Shown here piece after piece: positions 1-9,808 of a DNA stretch of 64,000 nucleotides. Below the pieces are notes generated by a model. That model was not told where the DNA came from and did no database searches. It saw only the letters and a program-made list of their open reading frames with translations. Source of the DNA: Takakia lepidozioides (Eukaryota; Streptophyta; Takakiopsida; Takakiales; Takakiaceae); contig CM060733.1 in the NCBI GenBank assembly GCA_030704615.1, positions 22,816,001 through 22,880,000 on the forward strand, in the 5' to 3' direction. Made by a program: the position numbers and the translations under genes. Position 1 is the stretch's first letter, and each line of letters opens with the position of its first letter.

Positions 1-278
1 CACTCATAAAGCAAAGCCAGGATGAAGATGCAGAAACAAAGCGAGGTAACGAAGCGAAAGCAAAAAAGAAATCGAACAAACCGAAAGCAGAAGTGGCTTG
101 CCTGAGAGTACTCGGCTTCAGTTGGCGCAGGTTGTGAGCAAGACACTGGAATCTCCTGCTGGAGCTTCAGTTTGGCCATGCGAGAGATTGGCCGTCGTCC
201 GTAGTACAGAGCTTTCAACTTCCGCCGCGGTCTGGATCTGAGGTCTCTCTCAGGAGAGCCACGCCCTTCAGGCGGCAT
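1..278 (-). CDS. First exon (partial) of ParB-like/methyltransferase gene of element 1
   Basis: The ATG at 278 (minus strand) opens a frame that reaches the window edge without a stop. After a short proline/arginine-rich start it encodes RRKLKALYYGRRPI and then a KLKLQQEIPVS stretch. The first exon of the element 2 gene at 39756 encodes RRKLRKLYFGRRPM followed by QMRLQEEIAIS at the same place, so the two are homologous though clearly diverged. The exon end cannot be placed because no convincing donor site was found before the edge. The neighbouring palindrome array lies upstream of the gene, as in element 2. Function is inferred only from the full-length relative; no ParB or methyltransferase motif is inside the window for this copy. 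Confidence 0.6.
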   Translation of the reverse strand, partial: MPPEGRGSPERDLRSRPRRKLKALYYGRRPISRMAKLKLQQEIPVSCSQPAPTEAEYSQASHFCFRFVRFLFCFRFVTSLCFCIFILALLYE

Positions 279-479
279 AAGTCCCAGCCAAAAAGATCTC
301 CTTTTTGGGGTACATGCCTGGAATACCATGTTAAGCCAAGTATAGCATGAGATTTAGGGTACGTGTCCAGGAAGCCATGCGTCGCCAGCCCGAATAATAA
401 GCGACGGCCGTCGACATTTATTGCCCAACTGCGCAATTAAATGTCGGATGAAGCCCTCCATGTCGGAAGAAAATAGACG

Positions 480-1610
480 AAAAACAGTCCGGTATTTCCC
501 TCACGCAGGTAATCGGAAGCGCCCGGATGGAAATCCGGCGCCGAATTTCCATCCGCGCAGGTAGGGCGGTGCGCCAAATTTCCTTCAAGCAGGTAATTGG
601 ATGCGCCCGGAGGAAATCCGGCGCCGAATTTCCATCCGCGCAGGTAGGGCGGTTCGCAAATTTCCTTCAAGCAGGTAATCGGATGCGCCCGGATGGAATC
701 CGGCGCCGAATTTCCATCCGCGCAGGGGTAGGGCGGTGCGCCAAATTCCTTCAAGCAGGTAATTCGGATGCGCCCGGATGGAAATCCGGCGCCGAATTTC
801 CATCCGCGCAGGGGTAGCGGGCGCCAAATTTCCTTCAAGCAGGTAATTCGGATGCTCGCGGATGGAAATCCGGCGCCGAATTTCCATCCGCGTAGGTAGG
901 GCGGTGCGCCAAATTCCCTGAAGGAGGTAATTTGCGGCGCCGGATGGAAATCCGGCCCGAATTTCCATCGCGCAGTAGGCGGTTCGCCAAATTCATTCAA
1001 GCAGGTAATTCGGATGCTCGCGGATGGAAATCCGGCGCCGAATTTCCATCCGCGTAGGTAGGGGGTGCGCCAAATTTCCTTCAAGCAGGTAATTCGATGC
1101 GCCGGATGGAAATCCGGCGCCGAATTTCCATCCGCGCAGTAGGGCGGTGCGCCAAATTTCCTTCAAGCAGGTAATTCGGATGCTCGCGGATGGAAATCCG
1201 GCGCCGAATTTCCATCCGAGGTAGGATAGGGCGGTGCGCCAAATTCCCTGAAGGAGGTGGTAATTCTGCGCGCCCGGATGGAAATCGGCGCCGAATTTCC
1301 ATCCGCGCAGGTAGGGCGGTTCGCCAAATTTCCTTCAAGCAGGTAATTCGGATGCTCGCGGATGGAAATCCGGCGCCGAATTTCATCCGCGTATGAATAG
1401 GGCGTTGGTGCGCCAAATTTCCTTCAAGCATGTTAATATTCGATGCGCCCGGATGGACTCCGGCGCCGCGAATTTCCATCCGCGAGGTAGGGCGGTGCGC
1501 CAAATTTCCTTCAAGCAGGTAATTCGGATGCGCCCGGAAATGGAAATCCGGCGCCGAATTTCATCCGCGCAGGTAGGCCTGTGCGCCAATTTCACCCTGA
1601 AGCAGGTATT
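480..1610. repeat. Tandem array of about 100-bp units, each with a palindrome (element 1)
   Basis: Roughly a dozen imperfect units recur. Each holds a palindrome close to half-site GGAAATTCGG, two bases, then its complement (here often with CCGG in the left arm), then a GCGCAGGTAGGGCGG box, a CGCCAAATTTCCTTCAAGC box and AGGTAATTCGGATG. The units differ by short indels. Long open frames across this stretch are translations of the repeat and are not genes. Confidence 0.9.
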
Positions 1611-1910
1611 CGGCGCCGAATTTCCCATCCTGCAGTTATTCGAATCGTGGATGAATGGAAATTCGGCTCCCGAATTTCCATCCTGCCTGTTAGTCGGATC
1701 GGTGCCATTTGATGATCATCGGCGTCCGAATTTCCATCCTGCAGTAATTCGAATCGTGGATGAATGGAAATTCGGCGCCGAATTTCCATCCTCGGTACTT
1801 CGAATCGTGGATGAATGGAATTCTGCCCGAATTTCCATCCACAGGTAATGTCGATCGGTTGCCATAGGATATGCGTCGGCGCCGAATTTCCGTTCGCCAT
1901 TATTTCTGAG
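1611..1910. repeat. Palindrome array, second spacing class (element 1)
   Basis: Palindromes of the same core continue, now separated by a spacer containing ATTCGAATCGTGGATGAATG. They link the 100-bp unit array to the array at 2225-2800, which uses the same spacer in reverse orientation. Several copies are degenerate. Confidence 0.75.
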
Positions 1911-1914
1911 CGAG

Positions 1915-2200
1915 GAATTCCTGCGGCAGGAATTCCCATATAGAATTACCACCTTCGTGCAGGTAATTCGCTACAAGATTACCTTCGTGCAGGTAATTCG
2001 CATACAGAATTACCTTCATGCGAGGTAATTTCCAGATGAGAATTACCTTTGTGCAGGTAATTCTGTGACCGAGGGAATAAACATCGATTGGAAATTACCC
2101 TGCAGGAAGGTAATTGTCATCTGGAAATTACCTGCACGAGTTCTTCTTGTAGGCGAATTCCTGCACGAATGTTAATTCTTCTATATGGGAATTAACCTGC
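1915..2200. repeat. Different short inverted repeats, GAATTACC ... GGTAATTC type
   Basis: Five or six copies of GAATTACC, a short loop containing TTCGTGCA, then GGTAATTC lie here. They lack the GGCGCC core found in the flanking arrays. The same GGTAATTC and AATTACCTGCAGG arms appear as spacer parts of the neighbouring arrays, so this block looks like an expansion of the spacer element alone. Confidence 0.7.
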
Positions 2201-2224
2201 CGAAGGTATATTCCCCCTTCAAAA

Positions 2225-2800
2225 TAAAATGCGAGTGGAAATCGGCGCCGAATATCCATACGGCACGATCCGCTTACCTGCTGGATGGAAATTCGGCGCC
2301 GAATTTCCATTCATCCACATTCGAATTACCTGCAGGATGGAAATTCGGCGCCGAATATCCATATGGGACCGATCCGACTTACCTGCTGATGGAAATTCGG
2401 CGCCGAATTTCCATTCATCCACGATTTCGAATACCTGCATGATGAAATTCGGCGCCGATATCCATCATGCAAACCCCGATCGACTTACCTGCTGGATGAA
2501 TTCGGCGCCCGAATTTCCATTCTCCACGATTCGAATATTACCTGCAGGATGGAAATTCGGCGCCGAATATCCATATGGCACCGATCCGACTTACCTGCTG
2601 GATGGAAATTCGGCGCCGAATTTCCATTCATCCACGATTCGAAATTACCTGCTGGATGGAAATTCGGCGCCGAATATCCATAGGCACCGATCCGACTTTA
2701 CCCTGCTGGATGGAAATTCGGCGCCGCGAATCTCCATCCATCCGGAATTCCCACTTACCTGCTGGATTAAATTCGGCGCCGAATCTCCATCCGGGGGATG
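2225..2800. repeat. Palindrome array, about 55-bp spacing (element 1)
   Basis: About ten copies of the palindrome with half-site GGAAATTCGG are separated by two alternating spacers: one containing ATCCACGATTCGAATTACCTGCAGG and one containing GGCACCGATCCGACTTACCTGCTGG. Alternation of the two spacers gives a higher-order unit of roughly 110 bp. Both ATTT and ATAT variants of the right arm occur. Confidence 0.85.
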
Positions 2801-3545
2801 GTCTCTGTCGGAGAGGTTGCCCCTCTCCGCCGCTCTGTTGGATATTCGGTGCCGAATTCCGTCCCTGGGGTTGAAATATGACTGCCAGGTTCCTTCCGAC
2901 CTCTTTCCCCCCTCCCCCCTCCCCCCGCTTTTCATTGGAACGGCCCCGAATTGAAATTCGGCGCCGTTTTCTCATCTGTGGAGGTTTTTATGTCGGCCAG
3001 TTTTTCGCTCTGACCCGCCGACAACACTCTCCTTTGGGGGGCCCGGATGGAAATTCGGCGCCGAATGGCCCGTCCAGGGGATGTTCTCTGTCGCACACTG
3101 GCCGGCCTCTGTGCCCCAGGCGACTTCATCCGGGCGTCCCCTGTTCGATATTCGTTGCCGAATTTCCGTCCGGGGGTTGAAATGTGACGCCAACTGCAGG
3201 CCACTCCCCCCTCCCCGACTGCATCCGAATCGCCCCGGATGGAAATTCGGCGCCGTTTTTCCATCTGGGGATGTTTTTATGCCGTCCAGTTTTCGGCCTG
3301 ACCCCCCGACACGACTCCCTTGGGGGGACCGGATGGAAATTCGGCGCCGAATCTCCATCCAGGGGATGTTCTGTCGCACACACTCCGGCCTCTGCGCCCG
3401 AGGCGACTTCATCCGGGCTTCCTCTGTTGATGTTGGGTGCCGAATTTCCATTCGGGGGTAGTAAATGTGACGGCACGGTGCCGGCTTATCCCCTTCAGCC
3501 GTCATCATCCGGACGGCCCCCCCACTTTCTGACTGCATACCGTTG
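2801..3545. repeat. Widely spaced palindrome repeats next to the transposase (element 1)
   Basis: Palindromes recur here at larger spacing inside longer units of about 270-300 bp. These include GGGGATGTTCTCTGTCGCACAC, CGACTTCATCCGGGC, GGTGCCGAATTTCC and TTGAAATGTGAC segments, and at least two full units can be aligned by eye. The stretch may hold the transposase promoter, but no start-site signal can be assigned. Confidence 0.7.
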
Positions 3546-3639
3546 GCAGTTATTGCGCAAAGACGAGGGGCCGCATTCCGGAGACAAGGTTCATTAACAC
3601 TCTGACTGTGGATTTTTGAGATAGTTGGCTCCCTGGATT

Positions 3640-6600
3640 TGGATCAGGCTCGTCGCTCGGATACAAATCGGCATCGCATTCATTCCCATCGCTGCACCCC
3701 CTTCTACCAGGGAGCTTCCCCGCACGCCATCCTGGCAGTCTTGTGTGCACATCTCCCATGGCGGAAAACCCGAGCGCTACAGTGTACTGCCCCTCCTCAC
3801 GAGCATAGAGCTTCATTTCCGTGCAGAGGGACACCTGCCGGGTGATGGAGAAATATCTGTGCGTTCGATACCACCTGAAACCGGGGTCGGTTTTTTTTGG
3901 AGGAGGAAAGGAAGGACTCAAACGGCCTTGTTGTCGAGAGTATTGTTGTGCTCCACGATGATTTCGGCGATGGCAGGGAATGGCGAGTTCCACCATCGGA
4001 CAGCGTCATATACAGGGCTGTTGGGGACTTCATTTGCCCGCCAAATGCACCGTCTATCCTGGCGCCTTCCACGAAACAATCCGCGAATCAGAGAGTGGGT
4101 ACCTCAAAGAGAGAAGTCCGCAACGAAGTAAATCCAGAGCCGAACCCATCCATGAAGACGACGAGAACCGGGTTGTTCACAACCTGTCCGACTCAGACGA
4201 GGTCATGGAAGTTCCGAGGTCGTCCTGGAGATCAGGCAAGTCCTCAATGGACGTCAGTGGAGGAGGGAGTCATATTCCCAGCACGAGCACCGCAGTTCGA
4301 TCTATTCTAGAAATTCTGCGAGGGCTTCACCTGGAGGGACACCGGTCGGAGCTGGCCGGGCTGGACTACAGCAAGTTCGCAATTAAATCGGTTACATGCC
4401 TTCCGCCGACGTCGACGGTAATGTCTTCTTTGAGTTCCCTCCTCGGGCGGACTACTCGAGGGCGTCCGGAATGTTGACAGATATGGATAGAAAACATGAC
4501 GGTCATCCTTGGTGCGTTACCTTACCAAACCCCAGCATGAAGATGCTTGATGGTGTGCGGGTGCGCTACGTTGTTTGTGCGGGCGCGTTGCGGTGTTTCT
4601 CCCCAACTTGCTTCCACTTTAAATCCAGAGGTCACAGGAACGAGACCGATTGGACAGGCACAGCTCACCAACCATTTCGAGCTCAGGAGAAGGTTCCGAA
4701 CTCCACATTTAAGTGTGCGCATTGCAAAGAACCACCACACTGCATGTCTGTTTGTAATGCCAAGCAGTTCTATGTGTTGCATGCACCGTTTCCCTGACCT
4801 CACCCGAGCTTGCATACACGTTGGTTCCCATTGTCACAAATTGGCGAGGGGAACTCGCGGGAGGCTGCCCACGAAGCAGAGCAGCTCGTTCAGGAGGAGG
4901 TTAAGTTGAGACCGGGTGCCAAACCCAAACAGATACAGCTCCAAGCCGCCCATAAGATGGCATTGGCCAGAATTATGTCGGAAGACGGCTCGGATAGAGT
5001 TCCTCTCGACGAGAAGGAAATGGAGGCATTGCTCGAGTCGGTGTCCCACGTATGTTCACCGAATGTCCGAAACCACATTGTCTCTTGCAAACAGAAAATT
5101 GGGCGTGGCTCGGATATGCACTCCATTCTGGAGGTGAAGCGACGATGTGGATATGACTACATTCATGGAAGTAGGTTTCCAGGACAAGGGACTGAGGCAG
5201 ATCGTTGTTTCGTATTCAAAATGTCCACGTGTGGACCTGGCAGTGGCGTCGAACTGGTCGACAGGATGACGAGTGGGAACTTGTCAAACAGTTGGGTCAT
5301 GTTCGACCATATCAAGCGAATTACAAATCACCAGTGGGTGACAATGGGTGCACATGTCTACGACACCCACTGCAGGATGCTAATGACAATTGCTATTTGT
5401 GAGATGAAAGGAGAGGACACACAATCGGAGATGCTTCTTTGGCAGGGAATAAACGAACAGATGGCCAAGGCGGGATTGCCCCTCCCAATTTCCGTGGTTT
5501 CATGGCGGACAACGCACAAGCAAATTGGGCTGCCATCCGAAGGTTGTACGGGCAAGACCCCAATGTTCCCATGGAAGGCAAGGAGAGATCTTGTGGGTTC
5601 CACTTTCTGCAGAGCCTTTCGCAGTACACAACCAGGCTCGTGGCGCCAGATTTCAGAGAGGAGCACCGTTCCATGTGCCTTGCGTGGAAGCGCGCTCCCA
5701 CCTTGGATGATGCAGAGACACAGTTTGCATGCATACGGGCTTGGTGGACATCGTCAGGTGCTGTAAGGAAATCAGACGAAGGAGCAATGGTCAGTTGGCT
5801 AGCATGGTGGCATTATCGTTTCCTCCAGTTCGGCGACTATATGCGGGAGGTGAGTTGCACGAATTCGCGTCCCGTTGGATATTATTCTTGGCCATATTTG
5901 TAACTTGCTTGTAACCTCAACATGTGCTTGTGCAGGAAATGTGTCTCGACTCCGACACCGACATGCCCACGACAAACATGGCCGAATCAGTGCACTCTTC
6001 CTGGCGTGCCTCCTCTGCGGCGCATCTGGTGGACATCCTCACTGCCACAACGGAGGACATTGTGAGGTCAATTATGCAGCAATGCAGGTACAACGAGTTC
6101 TTGAAAGGGAAACAGTGGGGCTTGGGGCCGGACAGGCAGGAAATGCTGATGCGGACTGCCTCCAGATCGAAGAATCCTCGGAAGTGGGCGGCGGCCTTGC
6201 GAGAGGGCCTTCGGGACACGCCATTGCTGCGAAGAGGCCAACATTTGGAAGGAGATGTTCATACCCGTCCAGTGAGACGAAGACTTGACGAGGCACCTGG
6301 CGGAGAAGAGGATTCATGGCGAGCTGACAAGAATATTCGCACGCTCCCTCGTGGTCCGGTGATGTTGTCCGAGGAGGTCTCGTCGAGCACCGGAAGTCCT
6401 GCACGTTCAAGATCGCCATCTCCTTTGAGCACAGGGCGCGTGCCCGGCAACATAACGAGCCATCTGTAGTAAAGCAATACAACATTCCCATTGTGGAGAC
6501 AAGAGTGTCGGAGTCACAGTGGAGAATTGCGAGGACATTGCCGGCATTTCGAGGGAAGTGTTGCGCCATCCGGGTGGATACGAGAGCACGCTGTGGTGAG

Positions 6601-7353
6601 ATGATTCGGAGGAACCCACACGGTGCTGTACCTGCACCTTGTTTCAGCGGCAGATTTTTGACTCCCACATTTGCTCACGCCACAACGCAGACATTTTGGT
6701 TCTGTAGGCACGACATAATGACCTGTGTATTTGGCAAGCCCAAGTACGGGATTCAGGGAATGCCGGAGCCTCCGGGCGTCTGGCCTGTTGCACCGGGTTG
6801 CAGCCTCTCTCTTAGAATGAGGCGGATGCTCTATCTGCAGCAGGATTTCGAATGGTGCAACGCACAGACATCCCGGCCCACGCATTTCCGGTTCCTCAGA
6901 CCCAGCCATTGCATACTGCTCGGTCCAGTAGAGACGGATTGGACAATTCTGCACATCCCACAATGCGATTCGGAAGAGTGAAGAGACGACACCCTCCCAA
7001 CAAGTTGAATGAGACTCGGATTGCCAATGCTCTTGGATGGCTTGCACTATTCAGAGCTCCGTGGACGTACCCCCACCCGGCCTTGGGCGTGTGTATCGGA
7101 TGGCAACGGCCGGCTCGGCTGTACGCGACGATGTATACACAATTACGATTGGAGTGGAGCCGACTTGCAACTGTACGGACTTCTCGTTGATGGAAGCAAA
7201 GAAGGGTTCGAAGTATTATCCGTGCAAGCATCTGTATTACATTACCTGAAGAGGTTGAGGATGAACGTGACTATTGATGACTTTATTCATGCACCGGCGT
7301 TGAGCGTGAACGAGCTGCACAAACTCCTTCTTAGGGATTCCAGAAATCATTGA
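3640..7353 (+). pseudogene. Mutator-like transposase of element 1 (broken)
   Basis: The product is the DDE transposase that would cut and insert the element. It aligns along its whole length with the minus-strand transposase at 33721-37530. Recognisable parts in order are: an N-terminal segment with LKPGS and WRVPPSDS (about 3840-4010), a GMLTDMDRKHDGHPWCVT block (about 4470-4525), the catalytic region ending in FMADNAQANW (about 5500-5530) and a following CGFHFLQSL, and a C-terminal SWIM zinc finger (CxC ... CxH, about 7165-7235). An intron at 5850-5935 (GT...AG) joins MREE to MCLDSDTDMP. Breaks include a stop replacing a tryptophan near 3820, a one-base deletion near 5483, a frame change before 6470 and further shifts to 7200. 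The gene is therefore inactive as read, though family membership is clear. Confidence 0.88.
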
Positions 7354-7479
7354 TGGGGCAAACGGAATCCTCCATATGGATATTTTCAAATGCATTTTGC
7401 TGTATCAGACTTTTTTTTTGCAGTGTAATGAAATGCACCCCAAAACTCCTGGAATGAGGCAATATTCATTCAAACTGAG

Positions 7480-7870
7480 ATCCAACAGAAGCAGTTCTGG
7501 GGCCATTTCTGGAAAAATGGCGCCGAATTTCTCTTTTTGGGGCCGAAAACTCGCTAAGTCTCCAACATGCACTGGTACCTGTGTTTGGGAAAATGGCGCC
7601 GAATTTCTCTTTTTGGGCCGAAAACTGGCTAAGTCCAACATGCACTGGTACCGTGTCTGGAAAAATGGCGCCGAATTTCTCTTTTTTGGGCCGAAAACTG
7701 GCTAAGTCCGAACATGCACTGGAAAAATGGCGCCGAATTACCTGTCATGAGGGGACCTATAGCCGCGGAATTCGGCACCATTTTTCGCCAGAGAGACCTA
7801 TTGCCGCGAAATACGTCGCCGTTTTTTCAGGTTACGGACCCTATTACCGCGAAATTCGGCGCCATATTTG
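7480..7870. repeat. Subterminal repeats of element 1, right side
   Basis: Three to four units of about 60-65 bp carry AAAATGGCGCCGAATTTCTC, then TTTTTGGGGCCGAAAAC, GGCTAAGTC and ACATGCACTGGTACC. They are followed by degenerate CCGCGAAATTCGGCGCC copies. The core again has GGCGCCGAATTT, so it is a variant of the left-side palindrome. The stretch CAGGTTACGGACCCTATTACCG at 7829-7850 has a recognisable counterpart at 33073-33096 in element 2. Confidence 0.8.
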
Positions 7871-8029
7871 CACATGTCGCTAGGAATTGGCATGAGCGGA
7901 AGACAAAATATCATGAGCACAACTGTCAAAAGTGCAATTTTCCCTTCAAGGGGCCGAATAATATATTTGTTTTTTCTGACACATTGCATTAAATTATTGT
8001 TTTTTATTTTTTTTTATTTTTTTTTATTT

Positions 8030-8121
8030 TCGAAATTTGTACTTCTGCTCATGAAAACCGATTGTGTTACTACTCTGCTCATGCCGCTCATGCCGCTCAT
8101 GCTCATGAAATAGCAAACCTC
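8030..8121. repeat. Right terminal inverted repeat and GCTCATG subterminal motifs of element 1
   Basis: GCTCATG is repeated five times between 8046 and 8107. The outermost copy runs into GCTCATGAAATAGCAAACC, ending at 8121. Read inward, the last 21 bases match the left end of element 2 at 32900-32920 in 20 positions. The next bases outward, CAGCCAAGT (8122-8130), are the expected 9-bp target copy; its partner would lie left of the window. Confidence 0.82.
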
Positions 8122-8123
8122 CA

Positions 8124-9335
8124 GCCAAGTCCACAGCAAGGTTCTTGTATGAGAACATAATTTCACGATTTGGCTGTCCCTTAGAATTTATCAGTGATCA
8201 GGGAAGTCACTTCATTAATGAGACCATTGAATTATTGACTAAAGAATTCATGATTGTGCATAGGAAGAGTACAACATATTACCCACAGGGTAATGGACAG
8301 GCAGAGGCTACCAACAAAATACTATGTACTATCTTGGCTAAGATAGTCAATGCAAACAGAACGGATTGGGATACAAAGCTGTTGACAGCTTTGTGGTCAT
8401 ACATGACTTCATATAAAGTCACCACTAAGTATACACCATTCCAATTAGTTTATGGTATGGAAGCCTTACTTCCAGTGGAATTCCTGTTACCTACCATGAG
8501 AACGGAGTGGGGAAAGAGAATGGAATTGCAAGATTCCATTAAGATCAGGAAACATGAATTATACCATGTGGAAGAAGTACGTGCTGATGCAGCTGATAAT
8601 ATGACCAGAATTCAGATGAAGAGGAAGAAACAGTTTGATGAAAACAAGTTAAAAACTTTTAAGACGGGAGATTTGGTTCTATGGTTGCAGAAGAAGGGAA
8701 AAATTAAAGCTTCTAAGCTTAAATCACCATGGAAAGGACCTTATGTCATACAAAAGATGTATGATAACAACACCGCCATGTTACAAACCATTAACAAAGA
8801 AATGCTGGGAAGAGTCAATGCCAATAAGTTAAAGGGATACAGTGGTATCCATGACAAACCATTGCAGCATGATTTGCATGTTGAAACGCAAGAGCAGTCA
8901 CGGGCTGCGCCAGTGTTACCAACGGAGTATAAAGCACTTGTCGCTAGGCCAAGCATATATGACCAGGGCGGGCAGAACAAGCGTGACACAGCCTATCACA
9001 GCCCATCAAGGCGAAACACAGCCTATCACAGCCCAACACGACGCAACACAGCCTATCACAATCTACCACAGCGTGTCACAGCCTATCACAACTTACCACA
9101 GTGCATCACAGCCTATCACAGTGTACCACAGTATGACACAGCCTGTCACAGCTCAACACAGCCTACTAGGGTTACACGATCCATAGAATCAGTGACAGGT
9201 GGACGCACAATAACTTCAGGAAAATGGACGGAAGAAAGGACGGAAACCAGTTTAAAAATAGACACGTGGAAGTCAGGGCGCGACACACAGCTGAGAAAGA
9301 AGTGCAAGAACAGGTGTCATCAAGAAAGAGGATAA
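8124..9335 (+). CDS. Ty3/gypsy integrase, C-terminal portion (5' truncated by insertion)
   Basis: The frame runs AKSTARFLYENIISRFGCP at the element 1 junction, then FISDQGSHF (the second catalytic Asp) and a GNGQAEATNK motif holding the catalytic Glu. The first catalytic Asp and the zinc-binding HHCC domain are missing, cut off by element 1. A GDLVLW...GPYVI segment matches the usual SH3-like/GPY C-terminal integrase module. The tail after about 8985 is built from tandem ACACAGCC(T)ATC repeats and is unlikely to be structured. There are no internal stops, unlike most elements here, suggesting a fairly recent copy. Confidence 0.88.
   Translation, partial: AKSTARFLYENIISRFGCPLEFISDQGSHFINETIELLTKEFMIVHRKSTTYYPQGNGQAEATNKILCTILAKIVNANRTDWDTKLLTALWSYMTSYKVTTKYTPFQLVYGMEALLPVEFLLPTMRTEWGKRMELQDSIKIRKHELYHVEEVRADAADNMTRIQMKRKKQFDENKLKTFKTGDLVLWLQKKGKIKASKLKSPWKGPYVIQKMYDNNTAMLQTINKEMLGRVNANKLKGYSGIHDKPLQHDLHVETQEQSRAAPVLPTEYKALVARPSIYDQGGQNKRDTAYHSPSRRNTAYHSPTRRNTAYHNLPQRVTAYHNLPQCITAYHSVPQYDTACHSSTQPTRVTRSIESVTGGRTITSGKWTEERTETSLKIDTWKSGRDTQLRKKCKNRCHQERG
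8985..9165. repeat. ACACAGCC-type tandem repeat inside the integrase tail
   Basis: The motif ACACAGCCTATCACAG and variants recur about eight times with a roughly 20-24-bp period. They encode a TAYHS/N-like repeat at the end of the integrase frame. A related ACACAGCCCGAC repeat lies in the 3' LTR at 13590-13800. Confidence 0.85.
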
Positions 9336-9808
9336 GAATGGCCGTCAAAGTACCTACTTAGCGTGTCAATTCGGATGAATGGCGGGCCCATTAATGAATA
9401 CGAAAAAGAGGAACGGAACAAACGACAAGTACAGAAAAGCGAAATTCTTGTCACATGTGTGATCATAGTGGACAATCCAGCAGGGAAAGTCCACTAAAGA
9501 AAATTAAATTTAAAATCCAGTCACAGCGGTTACAGCCAATCGAAAGCCAAAAAAAGGATCAAGAAATTAGAGAGAATTTAAGCGCAAGAGTCGGCGTCGT
9601 TCTAAATAACGGACGTCTCGACGGGACAGACCATCAATGCTATAGCTTTGAAGCTATGGAGGAACTAACAGACTATACGCTCGCAATATTACTTACGCCG
9701 TGGCATAGACACGAAAGAACAGAGCAGAGCTTTTCTCTTGATCGATGCTTGCAAGCCTCGTAGGCTTACAAGAAATTACCCATAGCTTTTTGTGGCAACC
9801 ATACGTTT
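9336..9808. other. Spacer between integrase and downstream ORF
   Basis: A frame at 9455-9763 (102 codons, lysine-rich start KKIKFKIQSQ) has no recognisable motif. It could be a small retroelement ORF or chance. No promoter or splice signal can be supported. Confidence 0.35.

Larger units (their letters stand above)
1..8121 (+). mobile_element. Mutator-like element 1, right part; left end outside the window
   Basis: The right end is a terminal repeat at 8101-8121. Read inward, it matches the left terminal repeat of the element at 32900-48510 in 20 of 21 bases. Internal order from right to left is subterminal repeats, a plus-strand transposase whose C-terminus faces the right end, a long palindrome array, and exon 1 of a ParB-like/methyltransferase gene on the minus strand. 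This is the order of element 2 in inverse orientation. No left terminal repeat is visible, so the left end lies before position 1. The element sits inside a gypsy integrase reading frame. Confidence 0.8.

Noticed and set aside
437-3597. Many long open frames on both strands with repeated MEIRRRISIR- or WKFGAEFPS-like peptides
   Set aside because: They are translations of the palindromic repeat arrays. All six frames are open because the palindrome lacks stops. No codon bias, domain or consistent frame exists.
9455-9763. 102-codon frame as a separate retroelement gene
   Set aside because: There is no motif and no continuity with neighbours. It is kept only as part of the spacer description.
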